A stretch of DNA of 52,150 nucleotides from JBNKHG01 sp050290225 (GCA_050290225.1 JBNKHG010000066.1:1-52150); one strand, 5' to 3'. Counted from the first letter of the stretch, positions 14,714 to 23,622 are shown. The notes: generated by a model not told the origin, from the letters alone. Made by a program: numbers and translations.

Positions 14714-16864
14714 ATGATATTCCAAGGTAATTCGATCACGGTTGAGCAGCTGGACAACGGCATCGCCGAGCTGAAATTCGATCATCAAGGCGAATCAGTC
14801 AACAAGTTTGATGTACAGACGGTACAGGAATTGAGCGCAGCCATTGACGCGCTCGAGGCGACTGAGGGCCTGACGGGTGTTCTGGTCACCAGTGGTAAGG
14901 GTGTTTTTATCGTCGGGGCCGACATTACCGAGTTCGGCGCCGTATTTGAAAAAGGCCGTGATGCCGTATTAGGTCATTTGGCACCGAACAACCGCAATAA
15001 TAACCGACTCGAGGACCTGTCGGTGCCTGTAGTGGTGGCCATCAATGGTTTTGCGTTGGGAGGGGGGCTGGAGTTTTGTCTTGCCTGTGACTGCCGGGTG
15101 GCCAGCACGGCGGCGCGGGTCGGTTTGCCGGAAACCCAACTGGGGTTGATACCCGGCTGGGGAGGCACAGTACGTTTGCCGCGTCTGGCAGGTGCAGCAA
15201 CGGCTGTGGCCTGGATAGTCTCCGGTAGGGACCAGGCCGCCGCTGTCGCAGAGCAGGCGGGTGTGGTGGATGCGGTAGCCGATCCCGAAAACCTGCGTCC
15301 GCAGGCCCTTGAAATGCTGCAGCAGTGTATTGATGGAAAGATAGATGTGGCTGCCAGACGCCTGCAGAAGAAAAGCCCTCTGGGGCTGTCCGCCGACGAG
15401 GCCACGGAGGCGTTTGTTACTTCCAAGGTCGCGACTGCCGCCCGCGCTAACAGGAATTATCCGGCTCCCATCGCGGTGATCGATGTCATGCAAAAAGCGG
15501 CCGGACTTGACCGCGAGGGTGCCTTGGCAGCGGAAGCAGAAGCTTTCGCGGAGGTTTCCCTGGGGGATGCAGCAGATGCCATGGTGGGGATCTTCCTCAG
15601 TGACCAGCTGATGTCGAAAAAAGCCAGGGCCTGGGAAAAGAAAGCCGACAAAACCATCGGCTGGTCCGCCGTACTGGGGGCCGGTATTATGGGCGGTGGA
15701 ATCGCCTATCAATCGGCCTTGAAGGGCACGCCGGTTATCATGAAAGATATCGCCCAGGCGGGAATCGATTTGGGCATGTCAGAGGCCGGCAAGTTGTTGT
15801 CCAAGCGCGTTTCCCGTGGCCAGATGACCGAGGAAAAAAAGGCGCAAATATTGTCGCGCATAGAACCAAGCCTCAGCTACGACAATTTCAACAAGGTCGA
15901 TATGGTCGTGGAAGCGGTTGTTGAAAATCCCAAGGTCAAACACGCGGTTTTGGCCGAAACCGAGCGCCAGATTCCCGAAGATTCGGTTTTGGCCTCCAAT
16001 ACATCCACCATCTCCATCACCTATCTGGCGGAGGCTCTGCAGCGTCCGCAAAACTTCTGTGGAATGCATTTTTTCAACCCGGTGCACGCCATGCCGTTGG
16101 TGGAAGTGATTCGTGGTGAGAAAACCTCGGACACTGCCATTGCCCGCACTGTGGCTTACGCCAACGCGATGGGCAAGAAAGCGGTGGTGGTGCAGGACTG
16201 CCCGGGATTCCTGGTCAACCGTGTGCTCTTCCCGTACTTTTTGGGCTTTTACATGCTGGTGCGTGATGGCGCTGATTTCCAGGTCGTCGACAGAGTCATG
16301 CAACAGTGGGGTTGGCCGATGGGACCGGCCTATCTGCTTGATGTCGTGGGTATAGATACCGCGGTTCACTGTGAGGATGTCATGGCTGAGGGCTTCCCTT
16401 CACGTATGGCCAAAGGCTACCAGGCTGCGAGCAATATTATGTTCGAGGCCGAGCGCTACGGTCAGAAAAACGGCAAGGGTTTTTATAATTACGAGCGCGA
16501 CGATGCGGGCAAGCCCAAGCGTTCCCCCGCCGATGAAGCCTACGAGCTACTGAAGCCCCATGTGGCGGAGCGCCGGGAGTTCAGTGACGAAGAGATTATC
16601 GCTCGCATGATGTTGCCGATGGCGACCGAAATGGCCCGCTGTCTCGAGGAGGGTATCGTGGAATCCGCGGCGGAAGCGGACATGTCCCTGATCTATGGTC
16701 TGGGCTTCCCGGCCTTCCGTGGTGGTGTGCTGCGCTGGTTGGATTCCCTGGGCATCCAGAAGGTGTGCGAGATGGCCGATGCTTACGCCGATCTCGGCGA
16801 ACTGTATCAGCCCACTGCCGGAATGCGTGAACTGGCTGCCGCCGGGAAAAAATACTACGGTTAA
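14714..16864 (+). CDS. fadB: Fatty acid oxidation complex subunit alpha
   Basis: About 716-residue multifunctional enzyme. The N-terminal enoyl-CoA hydratase/isomerase part (about 1-190) has FALGGGLEFCLACDCRVA and GLPETQLGLIPGWGGT; the 3-hydroxyacyl-CoA dehydrogenase part (about 310-600) has the NAD motif GAGIMGGGIAY and MHFFNPVHAMPLVEVI; a C-terminal repeat (PMATEMARCLEEGIVES, YGLGFPAFRGG) closes it. Length matches pseudomonad FadB (715). The frame is open from 14699, but the ATG at 14714 has GAGG six bases upstream and gives the family N-terminus MIFQGNSITVE. The usual partner fadA (thiolase) does not follow; the next gene is unrelated and a strong hairpin intervenes, so the complex must draw its beta subunit from elsewhere. 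Confidence 0.93.
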   Translation: MIFQGNSITVEQLDNGIAELKFDHQGESVNKFDVQTVQELSAAIDALEATEGLTGVLVTSGKGVFIVGADITEFGAVFEKGRDAVLGHLAPNNRNNNRLEDLSVPVVVAINGFALGGGLEFCLACDCRVASTAARVGLPETQLGLIPGWGGTVRLPRLAGAATAVAWIVSGRDQAAAVAEQAGVVDAVADPENLRPQALEMLQQCIDGKIDVAARRLQKKSPLGLSADEATEAFVTSKVATAARANRNYPAPIAVIDVMQKAAGLDREGALAAEAEAFAEVSLGDAADAMVGIFLSDQLMSKKARAWEKKADKTIGWSAVLGAGIMGGGIAYQSALKGTPVIMKDIAQAGIDLGMSEAGKLLSKRVSRGQMTEEKKAQILSRIEPSLSYDNFNKVDMVVEAVVENPKVKHAVLAETERQIPEDSVLASNTSTISITYLAEALQRPQNFCGMHFFNPVHAMPLVEVIRGEKTSDTAIARTVAYANAMGKKAVVVQDCPGFLVNRVLFPYFLGFYMLVRDGADFQVVDRVMQQWGWPMGPAYLLDVVGIDTAVHCEDVMAEGFPSRMAKGYQAASNIMFEAERYGQKNGKGFYNYERDDAGKPKRSPADEAYELLKPHVAERREFSDEEIIARMMLPMATEMARCLEEGIVESAAEADMSLIYGLGFPAFRGGVLRWLDSLGIQKVCEMADAYADLGELYQPTAGMRELAAAGKKYYG

Positions 16865-16892
16865 CCCGGCGATGTGCTGAGTTTGAATGGCT

Positions 16893-16925
16893 TGTGGGAA
16901 AAGGGGGTATGATCCTTTTCCCACA
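16893..16925 (+). terminator. Strong hairpin after fadB
   Basis: A perfect 12-bp stem, TGTGGGAAAAGG (16893-16904) with its complement at 16914-16925, and a 9-base loop. It lies 29 bp after the fadB stop. There is no proper T tract, so it is a possible terminator or mRNA 3' protector rather than a certain one. Confidence 0.55.
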
Positions 16926-16926
16926 G

Positions 16927-16980
16927 GTATCTCTTGCCTCAAGTATCTCTTCCCGTAGGTATCTCTTCCCGTAGGTATCT
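16927..16980 (+). repeat. 16-bp tandem repeat
   Basis: GTATCTCTTCCCGTAG and close variants repeat with a 16-base period about 3.4 times (units begin at 16927, 16943, 16959 and 16975). It sits between the fadB hairpin and the next gene. The rest of the 260-base gap shows nothing further. Confidence 0.88.
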
Positions 16981-17124
16981 TTGACTTTATGAAACCTGCC
17001 TCCGCAATTTCCCTGGATCTAATCTCCCATTCAGTGACCGGAGCGTCGAATTTCTAATCCGGGCCCTGTTTCTGCTAGACTTCGCCCCCAATTCTTCCGC
17101 TCATGTAACAGACAGGCTGATTAG

Positions 17125-18528
17125 GTGATTCCAGTTCAGGTAATAGTTGATCCCTCCGTGACGCCCGAGTCTGTGCTGAATAGAGAGCTGGATCGTTTTT
17201 CCCGGGGCGGCAATGCCTCAACCTGCTTTGCCCTCCAGTATGAGTATCGGCAGTATTATTTGCCGGGAAATCCTTCAATCTCGCTTTGTGCCCTGGCTTG
17301 TTGTCATGGGTCAGCAGGGAAGGTCACACTCAGGGCCGCGATCGTTGAAGCCTCCCAGCCCCTGTGCGATGCCCTGGCGGCTGCGGAGTGCACGGAAGAG
17401 GGACTGGATGAGGTGGTGACATCCTTTTCTGCGGCCTGGATCGACTTGTCGGCTCCCTTGTTGTTGGAACCCATCGCTATCCCCAAACCATGGGGACAGG
17501 AAATCTGGTACACCGGGATTGAAGAGCGGGGTCAGTCCCGGGTGCTCGGGGAGGGTGGTTCGGTACCGCTTCCCTGGTTGTTGTCGCTGGCGCCGAAGCG
17601 TCTCGCTGGCGATCGCGAAAAACAGCTGACGCTGCTCAAGATTCTCGATCCGCTGCCTGATGAGGTCTACGGCGATCTTTATTTTGAAATGCATGAGGAA
17701 AAACGGGAAGTCTATGTCGTATCCCACATAGATAGCGCGGCCTGGCCTTCCGGAGTCGGCGGAATCCGTTTTGGCTTTGATCCTGAAATGGTTGCACAGT
17801 TTGATGATGAGGCGGCCTTTAAAGCCTCTTATCTGGCAGCGGTTAAAGCTTATGAAAGTGTCAGGCGTCGAATTGATGCGCGTCTGGATGAAAAGCGGCA
17901 ATCAGAGTCGCTACCGCTGGACGCGCCCGTAGATGCGGGCACCCTGCGCGCCTGGTTGACAGAGTTGCCCTCCGATCTGATTCAGGAGGAAAAATCCAAA
18001 CGCGAGCAGATGGAAGCTTATACTGCGCTCAGGCCCCTGACCTTGGGAGACGTGGTGAGCGTGCCCTGTTTTACGCCCCATTCGCTCCAGCACGGGGTGC
18101 GAACGGTGGAATTTCAAACGCCGGTTTATGAACGCAAGATCCTCTCCTTTGCCCAGAAAGTACTGACCCAGTCCCACTGGGATACCGAGGAGGCGCTGAG
18201 CAAGATGGCAGTCACGCCGCCGGGTGAAACGGCTCTGGTCATTTTGCAGCAGGCCTCCGGGGTGACTGTGGAACAGGTGGTGGATTTTGATGATTTTGAA
18301 GTGCACCGTTACACCTTGACGGCGGGTGCAAGTGTTTCGTTGCCGCTATTGCCGGCATTCGGTTTGCTGATGTTGGTGGCGGGTGAGTTGCAGTGCCAGC
18401 AATCGCGCCTGCAACCGGAAATGGCCGCACTGCTGGGGGCGCTATTTTCGGGCGTTACAGTCGTCAACGGTACCAACAATACCGCCATATTTTTACTGGC
18501 CCTGCCTAAATTACCATCCCCTGAATGA
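17125..18528 (+). CDS. Phosphomannose isomerase-like cupin protein
   Basis: 467-residue protein resembling class I mannose-6-phosphate isomerase but not a standard ManA. Recognisable pieces are PKPWGQEIWYTG (about residue 118; the isomerase N-terminal WGG-like start), LYFEMHEEKREVYVV (about 190; where ManA has QxH plus a glutamate) and PCFTPHSLQHGVRTVEFQTP (about 315; the H-x-L-x-x-G region ending in the E-x-Q strand). About 110 residues precede this core, which is unusual, and a C-terminal cupin-like stretch follows. Start is a GTG at 17125. Its stop overlaps the ATG of the TraB-like gene by four bases, so the two are probably co-translated. Activity on sugar phosphates is possible but unproven. 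Confidence 0.62.
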   Translation: MIPVQVIVDPSVTPESVLNRELDRFSRGGNASTCFALQYEYRQYYLPGNPSISLCALACCHGSAGKVTLRAAIVEASQPLCDALAAAECTEEGLDEVVTSFSAAWIDLSAPLLLEPIAIPKPWGQEIWYTGIEERGQSRVLGEGGSVPLPWLLSLAPKRLAGDREKQLTLLKILDPLPDEVYGDLYFEMHEEKREVYVVSHIDSAAWPSGVGGIRFGFDPEMVAQFDDEAAFKASYLAAVKAYESVRRRIDARLDEKRQSESLPLDAPVDAGTLRAWLTELPSDLIQEEKSKREQMEAYTALRPLTLGDVVSVPCFTPHSLQHGVRTVEFQTPVYERKILSFAQKVLTQSHWDTEEALSKMAVTPPGETALVILQQASGVTVEQVVDFDDFEVHRYTLTAGASVSLPLLPAFGLLMLVAGELQCQQSRLQPEMAALLGALFSGVTVVNGTNNTAIFLLALPKLPSPE

Positions 18529-19532
18529 GTTTATCGTTGATTAATCGCAGACTCCGCTTTCCGGTGCTTTGGCTGTCGCTTCTGCTTTTACCGGGTCTTG
18601 CTTTTTCCGCTTCTGCTCCCTTGTTTTGGCGGGTTAAAAGCTTGGTGAACCCGGATCGGGAAGTCTATTTGCTGGGTTCCATTCACTATGGAGACGAGAG
18701 TCTCTACCCCTTGCCGGAAAACGTGATGGAGGCGTTTGACAAATCTGACGTGTTGGCGGTGGAGTTGGATATCGCCAAAGCCGACCGGGCCGAGCTCGGG
18801 GCATTGCTGGAAAAATATGGACGTATCACTGACGGCGAAGATTTACGCCAGCAGCTCGGTGAAAAAGATTGGGGGCTGTTGGAGAGTATATGTCGGGATC
18901 TGTCTTTGTCAGCCCCAGGCTTTCTGATGACCAAACCCTGGCTGGTGGCAGTGCAGTTGGTCAGTGTCCAGATTCGCAACAGCGACTACAGCGAAACGCT
19001 GGGGGTCGACCGCCACTTTCTCAAATTGGCGAGAGGTTGGAAGCAGGTTCAGGCGTTGGAATCCCTTGAGCAGCAGATTGCCATGTTTGGCAAATTCAGC
19101 CGCGACGAACAGGTGGCGTTTTTGCGTCGAACGCTGGCCAATTACAGTCAGGGAGAGGACTACCAGCACCGTATGGCAGAAGCCTGGCGCGGTGCCAATC
19201 AGAGTCAGTTGGAGCAAATGGTGCTCGAGGTGTTTTCAGGCGAACCCAACGGCGAACGCCAGTACGAGTTGTTATTTACCGAGCGGAATCTGCATATGGC
19301 CGCTGCTATCGAGGATATGTTGCGAGGGCCTCATTCAGTGTTTGTGGTAGTGGGGGTCGGGCATATGCTGGGAGATCGGGGTCTGGTTGCTGAGCTGCAA
19401 CGACGCGGATACCGGGTGGAATCGGTAAGCGCCCGTGAAGTCTCTGATCAAAACCGTGAAGACTCTCTTAAAAACCGTGAAGACTCTATTAAAAACCGTG
19501 AAGACTCTGATCAAGCGGCTGTTCCTCGCTAA
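18525..19532 (+). CDS. TraB/GumN-family protein
   Basis: 335-residue secreted or membrane-anchored protein. A signal-type N-terminus (FPVLWLSLLLLPGLAFSAS) is followed by the family motifs GSIHYGDESLYPLP (about residue 51) and VVGVGHMLGDRGLVAEL (about 275), with the conserved VLAVELD between. Bacterial TraB/GumN proteins share a fold with Tiki-type metalloproteases; roles are mostly unknown. The C-terminus ends in four 7-residue repeats (REVSDQN, REDSLKN, REDSIKN, REDSDQA), encoded by 21-bp units at 19434-19517, highly charged and likely disordered. It overlaps the isomerase-like gene by ATGA, implying a shared job. Confidence 0.84.
   Translation: MSLSLINRRLRFPVLWLSLLLLPGLAFSASAPLFWRVKSLVNPDREVYLLGSIHYGDESLYPLPENVMEAFDKSDVLAVELDIAKADRAELGALLEKYGRITDGEDLRQQLGEKDWGLLESICRDLSLSAPGFLMTKPWLVAVQLVSVQIRNSDYSETLGVDRHFLKLARGWKQVQALESLEQQIAMFGKFSRDEQVAFLRRTLANYSQGEDYQHRMAEAWRGANQSQLEQMVLEVFSGEPNGERQYELLFTERNLHMAAAIEDMLRGPHSVFVVVGVGHMLGDRGLVAELQRRGYRVESVSAREVSDQNREDSLKNREDSIKNREDSDQAAVPR
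19434..19517 (+). repeat. 21-bp coding tandem repeat in the TraB-like gene
   Basis: Four 21-bp units beginning CGTGAAG(A/T)CTCT at 19434, 19455, 19476 and 19497. The period keeps the frame, so unit gain or loss would lengthen or shorten the tail by seven residues. Confidence 0.92.
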
Positions 19533-19569
19533 TAATGGCCTTGTTTGCAAGTGGTTAAACTGTCAATTG

Positions 19570-19598
19570 TTGAACCCGTCAGGTGACTGTGGCACAAT
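19570..19598 (+). promoter_or_regulatory. Sigma-70-type promoter before tRNA-Leu
   Basis: TTGAAC (19570-19575), 17-base spacer, CACAAT (19593-19598). It is the best -35/-10 pair in the gap between the TraB-like gene and the tRNA and would start transcription about 155 bases before the tRNA. Confidence 0.5.
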
Positions 19599-19627
19599 CA
19601 GCACCCTTCCGGCGCTAGCTGTTGGCT

Positions 19628-19648
19628 ATTGAACGCAATATGTTCAAT
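19628..19648. promoter_or_regulatory. Inverted repeat upstream of tRNA-Leu
   Basis: ATTGAAC, seven bases, GTTCAAT: a perfect 7-bp inverted repeat just downstream of the predicted promoter. It could be an operator or a leader hairpin; neither is proven. Confidence 0.4.
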
Positions 19649-19759
19649 TAAATCAAAGGGTTATCGCCGAAATTTAAGAGATATTCGAAGGGAAGGCTTC
19701 ACCGGCTAAGGATAGTCGAAATGCAAGCGGTAATGGCGTTAGGCCTGGCTTGCGGACAC

Positions 19760-19844
<85 letters not shown>

Positions 19845-19926
19845 AGATTATAAGTCCAGGCTGGATTAGTTCAGCCTGGATTTGATGCATTTCCGCATCG
19901 GTTCAGCAGACTTCACGAGGAACATC

Positions 19927-21264
19927 ATGCAGGTTTCTATCGAGACGACTTCCGGATTAGAGCGTCGCCTGACAGTTGGCATTCCTGCCGCACAAGTAGA
20001 AGACGAAGTAGAGAAGCGCCTGAAACAGGCGGCCAAGACTGTTCGATTGAACGGCTTTCGCAAGGGTAAGGTACCGCTGAAAGTGGTCAAGCAGCGTTTT
20101 GGCGCCGGCGTTCGACAGGAAGTGCTGGGTGAGGTCATGAATCGCTCCTTCTACGAGGCGATTCAGCAGGAGGATGTCAAACCCGCGGGGCAGCCGTCCA
20201 TCGAGCCTAAAGAATTGGCCGAGGGCAAGGATGTTGAGTTCGTGGCCACCTTTGAGGTCTATCCCGAAGTCGAACTGGGTTCTTTCGAAGGTTACGAAAT
20301 TACCAAGCTGAATGCGGAAGTCGCTGACACTGATATCGACAATATGATCGAAACCCTGCGCAAACAACAGGCCGCCTGGAAAGAGGTCGAGCGCGAGGCG
20401 GTCGAAGGTGATCAGGTCAATATTGACTATGTCGGCACCAAAGACGGTGAAGAATTTGAAGGCGGCAAGGCCGAGGGGCAGGACCTGGTCTTGGGTTCAA
20501 AGTCCATGATTCCCGGATTTGAAGATGGCGTCGTTGGCATGAAGGCTGGCGAAGAAAAAACGCTGTCATTGACTTTTCCTGAGGATTATCACGCTGAAGC
20601 ATTGAAAGGTGCTGCAGTTGAGTTTGCGGTCAAAGTCAACTCCGTGTCCGAGCAGGAACTGGCTGAGCTGAATGACGAGTTCTTTGCCAAGTACGGTGTG
20701 GAAGAGGGCGGTGAGGAAAAGTTCCGCGCGGAAGTGAAATCCAATATGGAGCGTGAACTCAAAAACGCTGCCAAGACCAAGATTAAAAACCAGGTTATGG
20801 ATGCATTGATCAGCGCTCACGAGCTGGAATTGCCCTCTGCTCTGGTTGCTGGCGAGATTGACGCACTGCGCAATCAGATGATGCAGCAGTTTGGCGGAAT
20901 GCAGCAGAACTTCGACGTCAAGTCCTTGCTGCCGGACGACATGTTTAAAGAGCAGGCCGAGCGTCGTGTTGCTCTCGGTTTGATTGTGGGTGAAGTGGTG
21001 AAGTCGGCGGCAATCAAGGCTGACGGCGATCGTGTCCGCGAAATGATCGAAGAGATGGCCTCCACCTACCAGGAACCTGAAGAGGTGGTTAACTACTACT
21101 ACAACAACCAGCAATTGTTGGCCAGTGTGGAATCCGCTGTGCTGGAAGACCAGGTGGTAGAGCACATTCTTAGCGTGGCCAAGGTCACCGAAAAGGACAG
21201 CAACTACGAAGAAGTGATCAAGCCGGCCGAGCCCGAGGCTGCGGCGGAAGACGACGCTGAATAA
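19927..21264 (+). CDS. tig: Trigger factor
   Basis: About 445-residue ribosome-bound chaperone and peptidyl-prolyl isomerase. The ribosome-docking signature is seen as GFRKGKVPLKVVKQRFG near residue 43; the FKBP-type domain (about 160-245) has GDQVNIDYVG and IPGFEDGVVGMKAGEEK; the C-terminal helical arms (about 250-430) follow, ending in an acidic tail. The ATG at 19927 is preceded by CGAGGA and gives the family N-terminus MQVSIETTSGLERRL, whereas the open frame extends to 19882. It heads the conserved proteostasis block with clpP, clpX and lon. A GC-rich hairpin follows its stop. Confidence 0.96.
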   Translation: MQVSIETTSGLERRLTVGIPAAQVEDEVEKRLKQAAKTVRLNGFRKGKVPLKVVKQRFGAGVRQEVLGEVMNRSFYEAIQQEDVKPAGQPSIEPKELAEGKDVEFVATFEVYPEVELGSFEGYEITKLNAEVADTDIDNMIETLRKQQAAWKEVEREAVEGDQVNIDYVGTKDGEEFEGGKAEGQDLVLGSKSMIPGFEDGVVGMKAGEEKTLSLTFPEDYHAEALKGAAVEFAVKVNSVSEQELAELNDEFFAKYGVEEGGEEKFRAEVKSNMERELKNAAKTKIKNQVMDALISAHELELPSALVAGEIDALRNQMMQQFGGMQQNFDVKSLLPDDMFKEQAERRVALGLIVGEVVKSAAIKADGDRVREMIEEMASTYQEPEEVVNYYYNNQQLLASVESAVLEDQVVEHILSVAKVTEKDSNYEEVIKPAEPEAAAEDDAE

Positions 21265-21275
21265 ATGGTCAAAAA

Positions 21276-21302
21276 TGCCGCCAAGCCCCCAGTTTGGCGG
21301 CA
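21276..21302 (+). terminator. Hairpin after tig
   Basis: TGCCGCCAA (21276-21284) pairs perfectly with TTGGCGGCA (21294-21302). It lies 11 bases after the tig stop. The downstream T tract is missing, so it may only attenuate or act in the other direction, where A residues become T. Confidence 0.55.
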
Positions 21303-21330
21303 ATCCCTCCCCAAAAAGCCACCGTAATAC

Positions 21331-21345
21331 TGGTATCTGATACCA
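21331..21345. promoter_or_regulatory. Perfect 15-bp palindrome before clpP
   Basis: TGGTATCTGATACCA is a perfect palindrome about 120 bp before the clpP ATG, in a region expected to hold the clpP promoter. It has the form of a dimeric repressor operator; the protein is unknown. Confidence 0.4.
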
Positions 21346-21463
21346 TCACGCGTTAAGCTCGTGCCATTGCGGATTCCCCGGCGATAATCCTGCATGCCTA
21401 CATTGTTTTCGATTGACCGCCGTCCTTTATAAGGTTCTGGTAAAAAAGGATATTAGAAGCTAC

Positions 21464-22102
21464 ATGTCGACTTTTGATTTTTCTAGCAAAGCCCCCGAAA
21501 TCACCAACAGCGGTTTGGTTCCCATCGTTGTCGAACAGACGGCTCGCGGCGAAAGGTCCTACGATATCTATTCGCGCCTGTTGAAGGAGCGTGTGATTTT
21601 CCTCGTTGGGACGGTGGAAGACCATATGGCGAACCTGGTGGTGGCCCAGTTGCTGTTTTTGGAGGCGGAAAACCCCGATAAGGATATCCATCTGTACATC
21701 AATTCTCCGGGTGGTTCAGTAACTGCGGGTATGTCGATCTATGACACCATGCAGTTTATCAAACCGGATGTCAGTACTATGTGTATCGGCCAGGCCTGTA
21801 GCATGGGAGCGTTTCTGCTTACCGCCGGCGCGCAGGGCAAGCGTTTTTGTCTGCCCAATGCCCGTACCATGATTCATCAGCCCAGTGGTGGCGCTCAGGG
21901 GCAGGCGTCCGATATCCATATCCACGCCCAGGAAATTCTCAAGATTCGTGAGAGGTTGAACGAGCTGATGGCCGGCCATACCGGCAAATCCGTCGAGCAG
22001 ATTGCTATTGATACCGAGCGCGACAACTTTATGAGCGCCCAGGAGTCTATGGCATACGGTTTGGTGGACTCTGTAGTGAGTCATCGCCCGAGCGGCGAAT
22101 AA
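21464..22102 (+). CDS. clpP: ATP-dependent Clp protease proteolytic subunit
   Basis: About 212-residue serine peptidase forming the tetradecameric chamber served by ClpX and ClpA. Catalytic Ser is in GQACSMGAFLL (about residue 110), His in TMIHQPSGGAQGQASD (about 135) and Asp in DTERDNFMS (about 184). The frame is open from 21413, but ATG 21464 gives the usual short propeptide followed by GLVPIVVEQTARGERSYDIYS. It is 227 bp before clpX, with a terminator-like hairpin between, so clpX likely also has its own promoter. Confidence 0.96.
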   Translation: MSTFDFSSKAPEITNSGLVPIVVEQTARGERSYDIYSRLLKERVIFLVGTVEDHMANLVVAQLLFLEAENPDKDIHLYINSPGGSVTAGMSIYDTMQFIKPDVSTMCIGQACSMGAFLLTAGAQGKRFCLPNARTMIHQPSGGAQGQASDIHIHAQEILKIRERLNELMAGHTGKSVEQIAIDTERDNFMSAQESMAYGLVDSVVSHRPSGE

Positions 22103-22136
22103 GCGGGGATATGAGCGGCGTACCGCTTGTTTAGAG

Positions 22137-22160
22137 TAGCGGCCAATTGGCGCTATTTTT
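22137..22160 (+). terminator. Terminator-like hairpin between clpP and clpX
   Basis: TAGCG-G-CC, AATT, GGCGCTA (22137-22155) forms a stem with one bulged G, followed by a run of five T. It would lower read-through from clpP to clpX. Confidence 0.6.
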
Positions 22161-22329
22161 GCTTGTTTTTTGAGCGATAGATATCCCAATATAGCCAGGA
22201 GGCCCGCAAGGGCTGGGCTGCAGTGTAATGACTGTGCTCGATCCAGGGCTGATTTCTGATGAGGCACTTGAAAAATAGCCGAAAAGCTAGCATCTTGTGC
22301 CTATGTAGGTTTTTTGATGGAGTGGTTTA

Positions 22330-23622
22330 ATGACCGATCACACCAATGATAACGGGGACGACAACGGTAAACTGTTGTACTGCTCCTTCTGTGGCAAAAG
22401 TCAGCACGAAGTACGGAAGCTGATTGCTGGCCCGTCGGTGTTTATCTGTGACGAATGTGTCGATCTGTGTAATGACATCATCCGGGAGGAAATCCAGGAG
22501 AGCGCCAGTGAGGGGGCTTCCGATCGTCTGCCGACCCCCCAGGAAATTTCCGCGATCCTGGATCAGTATGTTATAGGCCAGAAGCGTGCCAAAAAAGTCC
22601 TGGCGGTAGCGGTTTACAACCATTACAAGCGTCTGCGCGTTGGTGACAAGAAGAAAGACAAGGACGATGTCGAGCTGGGTAAAAGTAATATCCTGTTGGT
22701 GGGGCCAACCGGCAGCGGTAAAACCCTGTTGGCGGAAACCCTGGCGCGGTTGCTGAATGTACCTTTCACAATAGCGGATGCCACCACCCTGACTGAAGCG
22801 GGATATGTCGGTGAGGATGTGGAGAACATTATCCAGAAGCTGTTGCAGAAGTGCGATTACGATGTCGAGAAAGCCCAGCAGGGTATTGTCTATATCGACG
22901 AAATCGACAAAATTTCCCGCAAATCTGACAACCCCTCAATAACCCGGGATGTTTCCGGTGAGGGTGTGCAGCAGGCATTGCTGAAGTTGATCGAGGGTAC
23001 CGTTGCCTCGGTACCGCCACAGGGCGGACGCAAGCATCCGCAACAGGAGTTTTTGCAGGTGGATACCTCCAATATCCTGTTTATCTGCGGCGGTGCGTTT
23101 GCCGGTTTGGACAAGGTTATTCGCGATCGTTCCGAAAAGGGTGGTATTGGCTTTAACGCCGAGGTCAAGAGCAAGGATGATAGCAAGAATGTTGGCGAGA
23201 CCTTGCGGGACCTTGAGCCGGAAGATCTGGTTCGCTACGGTTTGATTCCCGAGTTTGTAGGACGCCTGCCGGTGATTGCCACTTTGGAAGAGCTGGACAA
23301 GGTGGCGTTGATCCAGATCCTCACAGAGCCCAAGAATTCCCTGACCAAGCAGTACGCAAGGCTGTTTGAGATGGAAGGGGTAGAGGTGGATTTCCGACCC
23401 GATGCCCTGGAAGCTGTGGCCCAAAAGGCCATGGATCGCAAAACCGGTGCTCGGGGCCTGCGTTCCATCATGGAATCGGTGCTGCTGGAAACCATGTACA
23501 AAATACCCTCTGAGCAGGGCGTGGCTAAAGTGGTGGTCGATGAGACCGTTATTAATGGCGAATCCGACCCCTTGTTGGTTTACGAAACTGCCGAGACACC
23601 CAAGGCGGCACAAGAGGATTAG
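22330..23622 (+). CDS. clpX: ClpX ATPase subunit
   Basis: 430-residue AAA+ unfoldase. The N-terminal zinc domain has CSFCGKSQ near residue 18 and FICDECVDLC near 38; Walker A is GPTGSGKTLLAETLA (about 121), Walker B VYIDEIDKI (about 186), the pore loop GYVGEDVE (about 155), and the IGF-type ClpP-docking loop is read as KGGIGFNAE (about 270). Sensor-2 GARGLRS closes the AAA+ part. It delivers ssrA-tagged and other substrates to ClpP. A T-tailed terminator follows. Confidence 0.97.
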   Translation: MTDHTNDNGDDNGKLLYCSFCGKSQHEVRKLIAGPSVFICDECVDLCNDIIREEIQESASEGASDRLPTPQEISAILDQYVIGQKRAKKVLAVAVYNHYKRLRVGDKKKDKDDVELGKSNILLVGPTGSGKTLLAETLARLLNVPFTIADATTLTEAGYVGEDVENIIQKLLQKCDYDVEKAQQGIVYIDEIDKISRKSDNPSITRDVSGEGVQQALLKLIEGTVASVPPQGGRKHPQQEFLQVDTSNILFICGGAFAGLDKVIRDRSEKGGIGFNAEVKSKDDSKNVGETLRDLEPEDLVRYGLIPEFVGRLPVIATLEELDKVALIQILTEPKNSLTKQYARLFEMEGVEVDFRPDALEAVAQKAMDRKTGARGLRSIMESVLLETMYKIPSEQGVAKVVVDETVINGESDPLLVYETAETPKAAQED

